Origin: Mageeibacillus indolicus UPII9-5 | GTDB lineage: Bacteria; Bacillota; Clostridia; Saccharofermentanales; Fastidiosipilaceae | Length of the DNA: 64,000 nt | Reading direction: 5' to 3' | Assembly: GCF_000025225.2 (NCBI RefSeq) | Contig: NC_013895.2 | Location: 434,001-498,000, forward strand | In this document: positions 1 through 9,030 of the stretch, piece by piece | Layout: the number at the start of each line of letters is the position of its first letter | Position numbering within the stretch: the stretch's first letter is position 1 | Notes under the pieces: generated by a model | Told to the model about the DNA's origin: nothing | Database searches by the model: none | The model's input: the letters and a program-made list of their open reading frames with translations, nothing else | Program-made: the position numbers and the translations under genes

Positions 1-2
1 GT

Positions 3-59
3 ATCGGTGGGAACCGATGATGACGGAACATGGATTGCCATTGTTCCGATTTTTTATTT
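3..59 (+). terminator. infC leader hairpin plus intrinsic attenuator
   Basis: Two hairpins precede infC. ATCGGT (3-8) pairs with ACCGAT (13-18) around a GGGA loop. GGAACA (25-30) pairs with TGTTCC (42-47), the stem continuing inward through TGG/CCA, and is followed by a T-rich run at 49-59. This is the form of an intrinsic terminator placed directly before the infC ribosome binding site, as in the L20-type leaders that control infC-rpmI-rplT in Firmicutes. Only the 3' end of the leader lies in the window, so the L20-binding part cannot be checked. Confidence 0.7.
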
Positions 60-72
60 GGAGGTGAAATTT

Positions 73-594
73 ATCGCTAAGCAAAACAACAGTCTTCAGG
101 TTAATGATGCTATCCGTTTTAAGCAAGTGCGCCTAATTAACGCCGACGGACAGATGGTCGGGGTGGTGCCGATCAGTGAGGCTTTACGCCAAGCTGAGGA
201 AGCTGATCTCGATTTGGTACTCATTTCCCCCAATCCAGACAATCCGGTATGTCGCGTGATGGATTATGGGAAGTATCAATTTGAACAAGCAAAACGGGAG
301 AAAGAAGCTAAACGTAACCAGAAGGTAGTGGAAGTTAAAGAAGTCGGCTTGAAATTGACTACAGAAGAGCATGATTTAGGCTTCAAGCTGAAGAACGCCG
401 AAAAGTTCTTACGTGACGGCAATCGAGTTAAAATTTCCATACGTTTCCGTGGCCGCGAGATGGCTTACACCCAGCAAGGCTACGAAGTGATGAATTCGGT
501 ATCCGATAAATTAGCGGAAGTGGCTCAAGTGGATCGCGCACCTAGAGTCGAAGGTCGCAACATGATAATGTTTTTGATGCCCAGAAAAAAATAG
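73..594 (+). CDS. infC: Translation initiation factor IF-3, ATC start
   Basis: IF-3 binds the 30S subunit, keeps it apart from 50S and checks start-codon pairing. The product (173 aa from codon 73) has the N-domain pattern NDAIRFKQVRLI, then VVPISEALRQAEEADLDLVLI, a lysine-rich linker (about 80-100), and the C-domain KISIRFRGREMAYTQQGYE, ending RNMIMFLMPRKK. Length is normal for the family. The start is chosen as ATC at 73: GGAGG at 60-64 lies 8 nt before it and the product then begins at the usual point. GTG 7 and GTG 64 in the same frame lie in the leader hairpin and in the Shine-Dalgarno itself. Rare start codons (AUU, AUC) are known in infC and let IF-3 repress its own translation. It is followed by rpmI and rplT, the conserved operon order. 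Confidence 0.95.
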   Translation: MAKQNNSLQVNDAIRFKQVRLINADGQMVGVVPISEALRQAEEADLDLVLISPNPDNPVCRVMDYGKYQFEQAKREKEAKRNQKVVEVKEVGLKLTTEEHDLGFKLKNAEKFLRDGNRVKISIRFRGREMAYTQQGYEVMNSVSDKLAEVAQVDRAPRVEGRNMIMFLMPRKK

Positions 595-616
595 AACTCA
601 ATAGAGGAGGTAAATT

Positions 617-814
617 ATGCCTAAGCAAAAAACGCATAGTTCATCAAAGAAGAGATTTAAAATTTCCGGTACCGGCAAAGTTATCCGGCCGCGAGCATTT
701 AAGAAGCACAAATTGACTTGCAAAACAGCTAAACAAAAGAGAAACCTGCGTGGCTCCACAATTGCATCACCGGCAAATGAAGCTAACATCAAAAAGATGA
801 TTCCTTATAAATAG
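617..814 (+). CDS. rpmI: 50S ribosomal protein L35
   Basis: A 65-residue, very basic protein beginning MPKQKTHSSSKKRFKISGTG and ending with the L35 pattern ANIKKMIPYK. It is a small component of the large subunit. A GAGG site sits just upstream of ATG 617. It lies between infC and rplT, its usual place, and is probably controlled with them through the leader upstream of infC. No anomalies are seen. Confidence 0.97.
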   Translation: MPKQKTHSSSKKRFKISGTGKVIRPRAFKKHKLTCKTAKQKRNLRGSTIASPANEANIKKMIPYK

Positions 815-844
815 GATAAGCAGTTAATTTGAGGAGGAATAACA

Positions 845-1201
845 ATGGCGAGAGTAAAAAGAGGCGTAGCAGCCCACGCGAGACATAAGAAAATTTTGAA
901 AATGGCCAAAGGCTATTTTGGTCATAAGAGCAAGTTGTTCAAAGTAGCAAATCAACAGGTGATGAAGTCCGGTAACTATGCTTATCGTGACCGTAAGGCC
1001 AAGAAACGCGATTTCCGCAAGCTCTGGATTGCCAGAATCAATGCGGCGGCACGTATGAACGGACTTTCCTACAGCCGTTTAATGAACGGTGTTCACAAGG
1101 CTGAGATTGCTTTGGATCGTAAAATGTTGGCCGAGTTGGCTGTCAGTGATGCAAAAGCATTTACCGCTGTTTGTGAGGCCGCAAAGAAAGCGTTGCAGTA
1201 A
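845..1201 (+). CDS. rplT: 50S ribosomal protein L20
   Basis: A 118-residue protein beginning [19 protein letters not shown] with the L20 motif [18 protein letters not shown] in the middle. L20 is needed early in 50S assembly and in Firmicutes and enterics represses the infC-rpmI-rplT operon by binding its leader. The start ATG 845 has GAGGAGG just upstream. It is the last gene of the operon and is followed by a hairpin terminator at 1229. Confidence 0.97.
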   Translation: MARVKRGVAAHARHKKILKMAKGYFGHKSKLFKVANQQVMKSGNYAYRDRKAKKRDFRKLWIARINAAARMNGLSYSRLMNGVHKAEIALDRKMLAELAVSDAKAFTAVCEAAKKALQ

Positions 1202-1228
1202 GATATATTTTATTTTATATTTTGATTT

Positions 1229-1260
1229 AAAGGACTGACATGCGCAGTCCTTTGATTTTA
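1229..1260 (+). terminator. Terminator after rplT
   Basis: AAAGGACTG (1229-1237) pairs with CAGTCCTTT (1245-1253), a perfect 9-bp stem with a 7-nt loop, followed by GATTTTATTA. The T-run is interrupted, so termination may be partial. Confidence 0.65.
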
Positions 1261-1300
1261 TTAAATAGTTGGTCAATGACAGTAGAAGTGAGATAGCGGT

Positions 1301-2104
1301 ATGGGTGAGATGTTGATGAGTAGCAAAACCAATCCTTCTTATAAACGATGGCTGAAATATTGTGAACATCCCGAAAAGAATCGGGATATTTATCTGTTGG
1401 AAGGTTTGCGTTTGTGCCGCGATGCCGTCGAAGCCGGGGAAAAATGGCGAATTCGTGAAGTTTGTTTCAATGATGCTGCATTACGGCATGAAACCGGTCA
1501 TGCATTTTATCAGTTATGTGTTAACCGGTTCGGTGCAAGTACGGTGAATGTATTCGCTGATAATTTGTTTGCCAAACTGGCTGATACCGTAAGCAGTCAG
1601 GGGATAATGATGGCGGTTTCCCCAGAAGGAGAGCGACCGACGGCGAATTGGCGGCGCGTTTTACTTTTGGAACGCGTCCAGGATCCCGGCAATTTAGGCA
1701 GCATTTGGCGTTCGGCCGATGCTTTCGGCTTTGATGCTGTTATTTTGGCGGCCGGCGGAGCATCGCCTAATAATCGTAAAACTTTGCGCAGTGCTATGGG
1801 ATCGGTCTTCCATGTTCCGGTTTTGCCTTTTTCTGACACGGAGGCGGCATACACTTTTCTAAAGCAAGAGAATTTTTGGATTGCGGCAGCGACATTGGAC
1901 GGGCGTCCGTTGGCGGAGATCGCCAGGCGGCACGACCTGCCCAAGATAGCGTTGGCTATCGGCAACGAGGGTAACGGCTTGTCGTCATATGCTCGAAAAG
2001 AGGCTGATGCCACTGTTTATATTCCAATTAGCGGCAAGGCTGAATCTTTGAACGCAGCCTGTGCGGCTGGTATTTTGTGCTATGAATTCAGAGAGGCGCA
2101 GTAG
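1301..2104 (+). CDS. SpoU/TrmH-family rRNA 2'-O-methyltransferase
   Basis: This is an RNA ribose methyltransferase of the SPOUT (TrmH/SpoU) class, likely acting on rRNA with S-adenosylmethionine. The N-terminal part (about 1-100) has the substrate-binding pattern NPSYKRWLKYCEHPEKNRD followed by LLEGLRLCRDA. The C-terminal part shows the three SpoU motifs: LLERVQDPGNLGSIWRSADA (motif 1), LAIGNEGNGLS (motif 2) and IPISGKAESLNAACAAGI (motif 3), which form the knotted SAM pocket. The length, 267 aa, is usual. In Firmicutes a gene of this type commonly follows rplT or precedes pheS. ATG 1301, 1310 and 1316 are all in frame and none has a clear Shine-Dalgarno, so the start may be up to five codons later. 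Confidence 0.88.
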   Translation: MGEMLMSSKTNPSYKRWLKYCEHPEKNRDIYLLEGLRLCRDAVEAGEKWRIREVCFNDAALRHETGHAFYQLCVNRFGASTVNVFADNLFAKLADTVSSQGIMMAVSPEGERPTANWRRVLLLERVQDPGNLGSIWRSADAFGFDAVILAAGGASPNNRKTLRSAMGSVFHVPVLPFSDTEAAYTFLKQENFWIAAATLDGRPLAEIARRHDLPKIALAIGNEGNGLSSYARKEADATVYIPISGKAESLNAACAAGILCYEFREAQ

Positions 2105-2224
2105 TTAGTCGTAACTGAAGAATTGTTGCCGTTGTTTGTCGTCTTGCCAGATTGGCAGGAAAGAGTCATTCCCGTCGTTCCGAAAGTGCAAAATAAAAGC
2201 TAAAAATATGGTGGAATGAAGCGC

Positions 2225-2255
2225 AAAAAAAAAGCCTTGTAAGAACAAGGCTTTT
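2225..2255 (-). terminator. Terminator of tRNA-Glu, probably bidirectional
   Basis: AAAAGCCTTGT (2230-2240) pairs perfectly with ACAAGGCTTTT (2245-2255) across an AAGA loop. On the minus strand the stem is followed by nine T residues (complement of 2225-2233), so it terminates the tRNA-Glu transcript. On the + strand it is followed by a short T-run and may also stop read-through from the methyltransferase gene. The stretch 2105-2224 holds nothing recognisable. Confidence 0.85.
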
Positions 2256-2256
2256 A

Positions 2257-2331
2257 TGGTGACCCTAACGAGAATCGAACTCGTGATTCCGCCTTGAGAG
2301 GGCGGCGTCTTAACCGCTTGACCATAGGGCC
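2257..2331 (-). tRNA. tRNA-Glu (CTC)
   Basis: Read on the minus strand, the sequence folds as a complete tRNA. The acceptor is GGCCCTA/TAGGGTC, the D-arm begins TGGTCAAGCGG, and the anticodon stem CCGCC/GGCGG encloses loop CTCTCAA with anticodon CTC. The T-loop is TTCGATT, and a CCA end is encoded. Identity elements match tRNA-Glu. It stands alone, opposite to its neighbours, with its own terminator. Confidence 0.95.
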
Positions 2332-2420
2332 GAAACGCTTTATAAATTATAGCAGCATATCTTCACTTTGGCAATGATTTTTGAGCATAAAAAAATAATG
2401 GACCCGGAATAGAGGTATTG

Positions 2421-5303
2421 ATGGATAACTGGATTAAAATTCGTGGAGCGAGAGAGCATAATTTAAAAAATATTGATGTCGATATACCGCGTGGCAAATT
2501 TGTGGTAATTACCGGCCTTTCCGGCTCCGGAAAATCCTCTCTGGCCTTTGACACAATATATGTCGAAGGCCAACGGCGTTATGTTGAATCATTATCCGCC
2601 TATGCCAGAATGTTTTTGGGGCGGTTGGACAAACCTGATGTTGACAGCATTGAGGGGCTTTCTCCGTCGATTTCCATCGATCAGAAGACGACTTCGCACA
2701 ACCCTCGTTCCACCGTCGGTACAGTTACTGAAATTTATGACTATTTAAGGCTGCTATTTGCTCGCGCCGGCACCCCTTATTGTCCAAAATGCGGCAAACC
2801 GATTGAAGCTACCGGCATAGACAGTATTGTCGATCAAATAATGCACGTCGCTCAAGGCAAAAGAATTTTAGTGCTGGCACCGTTGGCTCAGGGGAAAAAG
2901 GGTGAGTTTAAGAAACTCTTTGAAGACCTTGCGGCCAAAGGCTTTGTACGTGTGCGCGTTGATGGTACAATTTTTTCCCTCGATGAGGAAATTAAGCTGG
3001 CAAAAACAAAAAAGCACGATATAGCCGTGGTAGTCGACCGTATTGCTTTACGAGATGAGAGCCGTTCCCGCTTGGCGGATTCACTTGAGACAGCTTTAGA
3101 GTTAGCGGATGACATTGTTGAAATAGCCATAGGTGAAGCAGATGAAACCGGTCAATATATCTATCAAAGCCGGATTTTCAGTAGGAAACTTGCTTGCCCG
3201 CAATGTAATATTTCGATAAGTGAAATAAGCCCTCGTCTGTTTTCATTTAATAACCCTATCGGGGCGTGCAAAGAATGCTCAGGACTAGGCACTTTACACT
3301 ATTTCAATCCCGATTTAATTGTGCCACAGCCGGAAAAATCCTTGAATGAAGGGGCCGTTCAAGCGATCGGATGGCGCTCGGACGAGAAAACCAGCTGGGG
3401 ACGGTGCTTTTATGTTGCTTTAGCCGCGAAATATGATTTTTCGTTGGACACACCGTGGAAAGACTTGCCGGAAAAAATCAAGCGAATAATTTTGTACGGG
3501 AATGGTCGCGAGAGTCTTTCTATTGATACGACGAACACCAAATATAATCGTGGTTCAGCTCATCGCACACATTTTGAAGGGGTTATACGTAGTTTGGAAC
3601 GCCGTTATAATGAGTCGGCTTCGGAAGAAATGAAGGCTACTTATGAACAATATATGTCTGTCAGTGAATGCCCGTCCTGCCACGGAGCCCGCCTTTGTCC
3701 GGAAGCTTTGGCTGTGAAACTTAACGATGTCAATATTCATCAACTTACTTTGTTGCCGATTAATGAAGCTTTGGATTTTTTGCTGCATTTGAAACTTACC
3801 GGTCGGGCCGAAATAATCGCTGAACGAATTGTGCGCGAACTACGGATGCGTCTCGAATTTCTGCTAAATGTCGGTCTGGATTATTTGTCTCTGGGACGCT
3901 CGGCCTCTACCTTGTCGGGTGGTGAAGCGCAACGAATTCGCTTGGCGACACAAATTGGTGCCGGTTTGATGGGGGTACTGTACGTGCTTGACGAACCGAG
4001 CATCGGCCTGCACCAACGCGACAACGGCAAGTTACTGTCTACACTTGAGCATTTGCGCGATCTCGGCAATACAGTTATCGTAGTTGAACACGATGAGGAA
4101 ACAATGTGGCGGGCTGACTATATTATTGATATGGGGCCGGGCGCAGGTGCTTACGGCGGGCAAGTTGTCGGAAAAGGTACGGCGAATGAGTTGATTAATC
4201 AGCCTGATTCGCTTACCGGGAGATATCTGTCCGGCCGAGAAAAAATTCCTGTACCGGCTGAGCGCCGTCCGGGTAACGGATTTTTCTTACATATAGCTGG
4301 AGCGCAAGAAAATAACTTAAGGAATATTGACGTGGATATCCCGTTAGGCACTTTCACCTGCGTAACTGGAGTTTCCGGTTCGGGAAAAAGTTCATTGATA
4401 AACGGTACTTTGCGACCTTATCTAGAAACGTTGCTGCAAGGTTCAGTGCGAAAGACGGGTAAGTGCCAGTACATTAGTGGAATTGAATATATTGATAAAA
4501 TAATCGCCATAGACCAGTCGCCGATCGGCCGAACCCCACGCTCCAACCCCGCCACTTACACGGGTGTTTTCGATCTAATTCGTGCTTTATTTGCTTCGAC
4601 TGTTGAAGCCAAAGCTAAGGGTTATTTGCCGGGGCGGTTCAGTTTTAATGTTAAAGGTGGCCGGTGTGAAGCCTGTTCAGGTGACGGAGTGAACAAAATA
4701 GAGATGCATTTTTTGCCTGACATGTACGTGCCGTGCGAAGTCTGCAAGGGGAAACGCTATAATCGTGAAACATTGAATGTTAGGTATAAAGGAAAAACAA
4801 TCGCTGATGTATTGGATCTGACAATTTCGGAAGCGGCGAAACTGTTCAAAGATATGCCCCGTATTGCCGACAAACTGCAAACTTTACTTGATGTGGGTCT
4901 GGGTTACCTGCATTTGGGGCAGCCGTCGACTCAACTTTCTGGCGGTGAAGCCCAGCGCATTAAATTGGCCGGGGAGCTTTCTAAACGCAGCACAGGAAAA
5001 ACGATATATATTTTGGATGAACCGACTACCGGCCTTCACATGGCAGACGTAAAAAGGTTGATCGATATTTTGCAGACACTTACCAGAGCTGGAAACACCG
5101 TCTTGGTTATTGAACATAATTTAGATATGATCAAGACGGCCGATTATATTATCGACCTCGGGCCGGGCGGCGGCAAGCACGGTGGAACTGTAGTGGCCAC
5201 TGGAACTCCGGAAGAGGTTGCGACTAATGCGAAATCTTATACCGGCCAGTATTTAAAAAAACTTTTGTCAGAAGCGCAAACTGAGTCAGGTGCGACAGAT
5301 TAG
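2421..5303 (+). CDS. uvrA: Excinuclease ABC subunit A
   Basis: UvrA is the damage-recognition ATPase of nucleotide excision repair; it loads UvrB onto lesions. The 960-residue product has two ABC ATPase halves: Walker [15 protein letters not shown] near the N-terminus and [10 protein letters not shown] in the second half, and two signature plus Walker B regions ([12 protein letters not shown] ... [12 protein letters not shown] and [12 protein letters not shown] ... [12 protein letters not shown]). Zinc-binding CxxC pairs are CPKC, CPQC/CKEC and CEAC/CEVC. Start ATG 2421 follows AGAGG at 2411; the TTG three bases upstream is less well spaced. uvrB, usually its neighbour, is not in the window. 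Confidence 0.98.
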   Translation: MDNWIKIRGAREHNLKNIDVDIPRGKFVVITGLSGSGKSSLAFDTIYVEGQRRYVESLSAYARMFLGRLDKPDVDSIEGLSPSISIDQKTTSHNPRSTVGTVTEIYDYLRLLFARAGTPYCPKCGKPIEATGIDSIVDQIMHVAQGKRILVLAPLAQGKKGEFKKLFEDLAAKGFVRVRVDGTIFSLDEEIKLAKTKKHDIAVVVDRIALRDESRSRLADSLETALELADDIVEIAIGEADETGQYIYQSRIFSRKLACPQCNISISEISPRLFSFNNPIGACKECSGLGTLHYFNPDLIVPQPEKSLNEGAVQAIGWRSDEKTSWGRCFYVALAAKYDFSLDTPWKDLPEKIKRIILYGNGRESLSIDTTNTKYNRGSAHRTHFEGVIRSLERRYNESASEEMKATYEQYMSVSECPSCHGARLCPEALAVKLNDVNIHQLTLLPINEALDFLLHLKLTGRAEIIAERIVRELRMRLEFLLNVGLDYLSLGRSASTLSGGEAQRIRLATQIGAGLMGVLYVLDEPSIGLHQRDNGKLLSTLEHLRDLGNTVIVVEHDEETMWRADYIIDMGPGAGAYGGQVVGKGTANELINQPDSLTGRYLSGREKIPVPAERRPGNGFFLHIAGAQENNLRNIDVDIPLGTFTCVTGVSGSGKSSLINGTLRPYLETLLQGSVRKTGKCQYISGIEYIDKIIAIDQSPIGRTPRSNPATYTGVFDLIRALFASTVEAKAKGYLPGRFSFNVKGGRCEACSGDGVNKIEMHFLPDMYVPCEVCKGKRYNRETLNVRYKGKTIADVLDLTISEAAKLFKDMPRIADKLQTLLDVGLGYLHLGQPSTQLSGGEAQRIKLAGELSKRSTGKTIYILDEPTTGLHMADVKRLIDILQTLTRAGNTVLVIEHNLDMIKTADYIIDLGPGGGKHGGTVVATGTPEEVATNAKSYTGQYLKKLLSEAQTESGATD

Positions 5304-5422
5304 GGCTGAAACCGCAGAAAATGATTCGTAAAGGCAAATTTACTACTTGTTCATGAAAAAACTGCGCAGAGCGGCTCATTTGGTTTATACTTAAATTTAA
5401 TGAACATAACGAGGAGATATGT

Positions 5423-8260
5423 ATGGGGAAATGTTCCATTTGCAACAAAAATGAAGCAATATTATATATAAAAAAAATAGAGCAAAATAAAGTTACCATG
5501 GACGGTATTTGTTTGGCTTGTGCCTACCGTAACGGCATTGGCGGGATGGAAAAATTTTTTGAGCAAAACGGCATTAACGAGGACAATGTTGATGAATTTT
5601 CCTCCATGCTGAACAATGTGGTAAAAAACATGTCCGGTAAATCGCCGCAAGAGCTGCTGGAAATGATATCGACTCATTTGCCGGAAGAATTTCCAACCGA
5701 TATTACGGAAAATATTGACGATATTATGCAGGCTTTTACCAACGGATTGGCCATTGACGGCAATGACAATTCCAATGATGCGGCGGGGGAAGCCGATAAT
5801 AAAAATAAGGCTGTCGGACAGAAGGATGAAACTAGGTCAAATCAGCAACTACAACATTGGACTCCGGCCGGTGAAATGAGCGAAAAAGCAGATAACGCGA
5901 ACGGTGCTGCTAACGGGGATCCTGCAAATGATGGTGGGGCAAGTGCCGGTACGGGTGCCGGTACTGAGACAGGTGCCGGTGCTGAGACAGGTGCCGGGGA
6001 TGAAGACAAAGACGCTGATAAAAAAGTTCCACCGAAGTTTAATGGCCAAAGTATACAGTTTATTTTACCTGGTAAGCAGTCCGGCCAAAATGAAGATGAT
6101 GCCGAAGACGAAAATACTTCAAATGACGACAACAATCATTCAGGTACCCCGTTCCAAGAACTACTCAACGGCTTGCGCGGCTTTTTCATCGCTGATGAAA
6201 ACGGTTTCCAAGGCCTCATGCCGGTTGCTCGCGGCGGGGACACGGATGATGAAGAAAAGACCTCTTCTGATAAGAACCGAAAGAATCGACGAAATGATAA
6301 AACCGGCGGCCGAAAGAAACGTAAATTCCTGGAGCAATTTGGAACTAATTTAAATCAGAAAGCCGCGGAAGGCAAAATAGACCGTATGATCGGCCGGACA
6401 AAGGAATTGGAGAGGGTAGTTCAAATCCTTAATCGACGGAACAAAAACAACCCTGTTCTCTTGGGTGAACCCGGTGTCGGCAAGACTGCAATAGCTGAAG
6501 GTCTGGCCATGCGTATTGTGGCCGGAGAAGTACCGCCAAAACTACAGAACATGGAAGTTTATCTGCTTGATATGACTGGAATGGTGGCCGGCACCCAATT
6601 CCGAGGCCAGTTTGAAAGCCGAATGAAAGGGGTAGTCGATGAGGCTTCGGCTGACGGCAACATAATTTTGGTGATTGATGAATTACACAATATTATGGGT
6701 GCAGGAGATGCCGAGGGTGCGATGAATGCCGCAAATATCCTCAAACCTGCCTTAGCTAAAGGTGCCATCCGGGTACTGGGCTCGACTACGCTTAGCGAGT
6801 ATCGACGTTTTGTTGAGAAAGATACGGCGTTAGAACGGCGTTTTCAGCAAGTTTTAGTTGAAGAACCTTCTGCCGAAGATACATTTGCCATTTTGCAAGG
6901 CGTTCGCGATTATTATGAACAGCATCATAATGTGCGTTACTCGGATGAAGTGTTGCATACGGCGGTGCGCTATGCCGGCCGATATATTAATGAACGTTTT
7001 TTCCCGGATAAAGCGATTGATATAATTGATGAAGCCGGTGCTAAGGCGAACCTTAAGCAAAAAGAACTGGTGCAAGCCGCCAAACTAAAGGATAAAATAG
7101 CCGAATTAGGCCAAAAACTTTCCGAAACAGAACGGCAAATAAGCGAGGCCGGCAATCTCAGCGAGTCTGAATCTAATGAGCTTTATGAGAAAAAAGCCAA
7201 GTTTACAGCGGAAAAATTGCAAACGGAAGAGGAACTGAAAAGTTTGCAGCCGCTATTGCAGCCGGTTGAAATAACAAACGAAGATATCGCCGCCGTTGTT
7301 GAGATGTGGACCGGAATCCCGGTTAAATCGATTACCGAAAGTGAAACCGAAAAGCTGATTAATTTGGAAAGTCGTCTGCATCAGCGGGTTATCGGACAGA
7401 ACGAAGCTATTGCTGTACTGAGCAAGGCTGTCCGCCGCAGCCGTGCTGGTTTCGGGCGGCGAAACAAACCTGCTTCATTTATCTTTGTTGGTCCGACCGG
7501 CGTTGGTAAAACTGAGCTGGTCAAAGCTTTGACGGAAGTTCTGTTTGATGATGAGAAGGCCATGATACGTATGGACATGTCTGAATTTATGGAAGCACAC
7601 ACAGTGAGTAAAATCATAGGATCGCCTCCTGGATATGTCGGCTACGATGACGGTGGACAATTAACCGAAAAAGTTCGTCGCCATCCATACAGCGTTATTT
7701 TGTTGGACGAAATTGAAAAAGCTCATGCTGACGTATTTAATATTTTATTGCAAATATTGGATGACGGTAGATTGACTGACAGTCACGGTAAGTTGGTTTC
7801 ATTTGAGAATACGATTATCATCATGACTTCAAACGCCGGAACGTCGAATCAAAGCGGCGGTTATGGCTTTGGACGACATAATCAAGAAGCGATGAGCGAA
7901 AAAGTCCATCGTGTCCTGAGCGAAATCTTCCGTCCGGAATTCTTAAACCGCGTGGATGAGATAGTCGTCTTCAATTCGTTGACGCCGGCGGAACTGCGTC
8001 AGATAATAGATATCATGTTACGCGAGGTTGCGGCCAATTTACAGCGTATTGGCGTTAAGCTTGAAGTCACCGATGCCGCCAAGGATTATATCGTTGAACA
8101 CGGCTATTCGCCCAAATACGGAGCAAGGCCGCTACGCAAAGCAATCAGACGGTTGTTGGAAGATCCGTTGGCCGATGACTATTTGCGCGGCACTTTGCGG
8201 GGAATTGCCAAGGTAGCGATAGATGCGCAGGACAATCAATTACAAATTAAAAAAATATGA
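5423..8260 (+). CDS. clpE: ClpE-like AAA+ unfoldase with zinc finger and long linker
   Basis: A 945-residue Hsp100 (Clp) ATPase. Residues 4-33 hold four cysteines (C4, C7, C30, C33) in exactly the CX2C-X22-CX2C spacing known for ClpE; the double Clp-N repeat domain of ClpC/ClpB is absent. Residues about 100-300 form a long acidic, Gly/Ala/Asn-rich linker. Next comes AAA domain 1 (Walker A GEPGVGKT at 348-355, Walker B VIDELHNI), a short coiled-coil middle domain, and AAA domain 2 (Walker A GPTGVGKT at 690-697, Walker [10 protein letters not shown]). A YGF tripeptide at 814-816 sits where ClpP-docking loops carry a similar hydrophobic-Gly-Phe motif, so partnership with ClpP is likely. B. subtilis ClpE is about 700 aa; the excess here is the linker. 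The stop overlaps the next start by 4 nt. The start follows GAGGAGAT. Confidence 0.85.
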   Translation: MGKCSICNKNEAILYIKKIEQNKVTMDGICLACAYRNGIGGMEKFFEQNGINEDNVDEFSSMLNNVVKNMSGKSPQELLEMISTHLPEEFPTDITENIDDIMQAFTNGLAIDGNDNSNDAAGEADNKNKAVGQKDETRSNQQLQHWTPAGEMSEKADNANGAANGDPANDGGASAGTGAGTETGAGAETGAGDEDKDADKKVPPKFNGQSIQFILPGKQSGQNEDDAEDENTSNDDNNHSGTPFQELLNGLRGFFIADENGFQGLMPVARGGDTDDEEKTSSDKNRKNRRNDKTGGRKKRKFLEQFGTNLNQKAAEGKIDRMIGRTKELERVVQILNRRNKNNPVLLGEPGVGKTAIAEGLAMRIVAGEVPPKLQNMEVYLLDMTGMVAGTQFRGQFESRMKGVVDEASADGNIILVIDELHNIMGAGDAEGAMNAANILKPALAKGAIRVLGSTTLSEYRRFVEKDTALERRFQQVLVEEPSAEDTFAILQGVRDYYEQHHNVRYSDEVLHTAVRYAGRYINERFFPDKAIDIIDEAGAKANLKQKELVQAAKLKDKIAELGQKLSETERQISEAGNLSESESNELYEKKAKFTAEKLQTEEELKSLQPLLQPVEITNEDIAAVVEMWTGIPVKSITESETEKLINLESRLHQRVIGQNEAIAVLSKAVRRSRAGFGRRNKPASFIFVGPTGVGKTELVKALTEVLFDDEKAMIRMDMSEFMEAHTVSKIIGSPPGYVGYDDGGQLTEKVRRHPYSVILLDEIEKAHADVFNILLQILDDGRLTDSHGKLVSFENTIIIMTSNAGTSNQSGGYGFGRHNQEAMSEKVHRVLSEIFRPEFLNRVDEIVVFNSLTPAELRQIIDIMLREVAANLQRIGVKLEVTDAAKDYIVEHGYSPKYGARPLRKAIRRLLEDPLADDYLRGTLRGIAKVAIDAQDNQLQIKKI
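5954..5995 (+). repeat. 18-bp tandem repeat in the clpE linker
   Basis: GGTGCCGGTACTGAGACA (5954-5971) is followed by GGTGCCGGTGCTGAGACA (5972-5989) and the start of a third copy. It encodes a repeated GAGxET hexapeptide in the disordered linker and keeps the frame. Confidence 0.85.
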
Positions 8261-9030
8261 ACGATGTGAATGTCGCGAAAAATTTGAAGAAAAGTAATTT
8301 GACTGTTGCTGGTTTCAGCTTGCGTTTGATTCATAACCAACCGGAAGAACTTATGCAAAAGATAGCCGGCGAACTGACGGTAAAATTACAAAAAATGCGC
8401 AGCAGCGGTGGCGGCTTGAACTTGACGGCTGCCGCTTTGGTTCTTTTGATTCAAGATATGATTGCGGAGACTAGCGCAACCGAAGCAGTTAATGCTTTAA
8501 CGGAACAAGTAGCTGCTTTAAAGTCAGAAATAGCATCATTGCAAGCACCAGCTAAGAAGAATCAGCAAACGGTTCATCAGAAGGAGGGGAGCCGGCCGGG
8601 CAAGGCCACGACTGTGGAAGAAAGGTTTCAGCTCACCATACCTACAATTGATAAATTCACGAGTGTTGAAACATCTTCCGCTGCTTTGAAGTCTTCCTCC
8701 GACGGCCAGAAACTGTCGCCTGAAGGCAAGAACCCGTCGCCCGACGGCCAGAACTTGCCGCCCGACGGCCAGAAACTGTCGCCTGAAGGCCAGAACCTGC
8801 CGCCCGATAGCCAGAACCTGTTGCCCGACGGAAAGTTGCGCAGAGCTGAATCTGAGCAGCCGACTGGACGTGCACTTGGACGAAATCCCCTCGGGACAAT
8901 CGGAGCCGCCGATCACCACGGCAAAAAGCAACGCTGCTTTCCCGGCTTAAAACATCAAAGAGTTTTTCTTTGCGTTGGCCGAGGCAATACCATGAATGAA
9001 CGCCAGCTTACATTTTTGGAGAAAATATAA
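8257..9030 (+). CDS. zapA: ZapA-like cell division protein with repeat tail
   Basis: The first ~100 residues look like ZapA, the small coiled-coil protein that cross-links FtsZ filaments. A beta-rich start (NLTVAGFSLRLIHNQPEELMQKIAGEL) is followed by a long helix (LNLTAAALVLLIQDMIAET) and a coiled coil (about 75-95). ZapA is normally 80-130 aa; this one has 257. Residues 149-190 are six copies of a heptapeptide of type [DE]GQ[NK]L[SP]P, followed by a basic, cysteine-containing tail of unknown meaning. ATG 8257 overlaps the clpE stop (ATGA), and its own stop overlaps the next ATG (TAATG), so the three genes look translationally coupled. In Clostridia zapA commonly precedes a U32 peptidase gene, which supports the call; identity of the tail is uncertain. 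Confidence 0.7.
   Translation: MNDVNVAKNLKKSNLTVAGFSLRLIHNQPEELMQKIAGELTVKLQKMRSSGGGLNLTAAALVLLIQDMIAETSATEAVNALTEQVAALKSEIASLQAPAKKNQQTVHQKEGSRPGKATTVEERFQLTIPTIDKFTSVETSSAALKSSSDGQKLSPEGKNPSPDGQNLPPDGQKLSPEGQNLPPDSQNLLPDGKLRRAESEQPTGRALGRNPLGTIGAADHHGKKQRCFPGLKHQRVFLCVGRGNTMNERQLTFLEKI
8701..8826 (+). repeat. Six 21-bp tandem repeats in zapA-like gene
   Basis: Six consecutive units of the form GACGGCCAGAAACTGTCGCC plus T run from 8701 to 8826, differing by a few bases each. They encode DGQKLSP-type heptapeptides in frame. The partial seventh unit (GACGGAAAG) marks where the array decays. Confidence 0.92.

Noticed and set aside
5842-6135. Antisense open frame opposite the clpE linker with a Pro/Ala/Val repeat
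   Set aside because: It is the complement of the 18-bp repeats in the linker, without a start signal of its own.
8701-8826. CRISPR-like regular array
   Set aside because: The 21-bp units are contiguous without spacers and encode an in-frame peptide repeat.
8536-8931. Antisense frame opposite the zapA repeats with repeated VLAVGRQ units
   Set aside because: It only mirrors the 21-bp array; the + strand frame is coupled to its neighbours on both sides.
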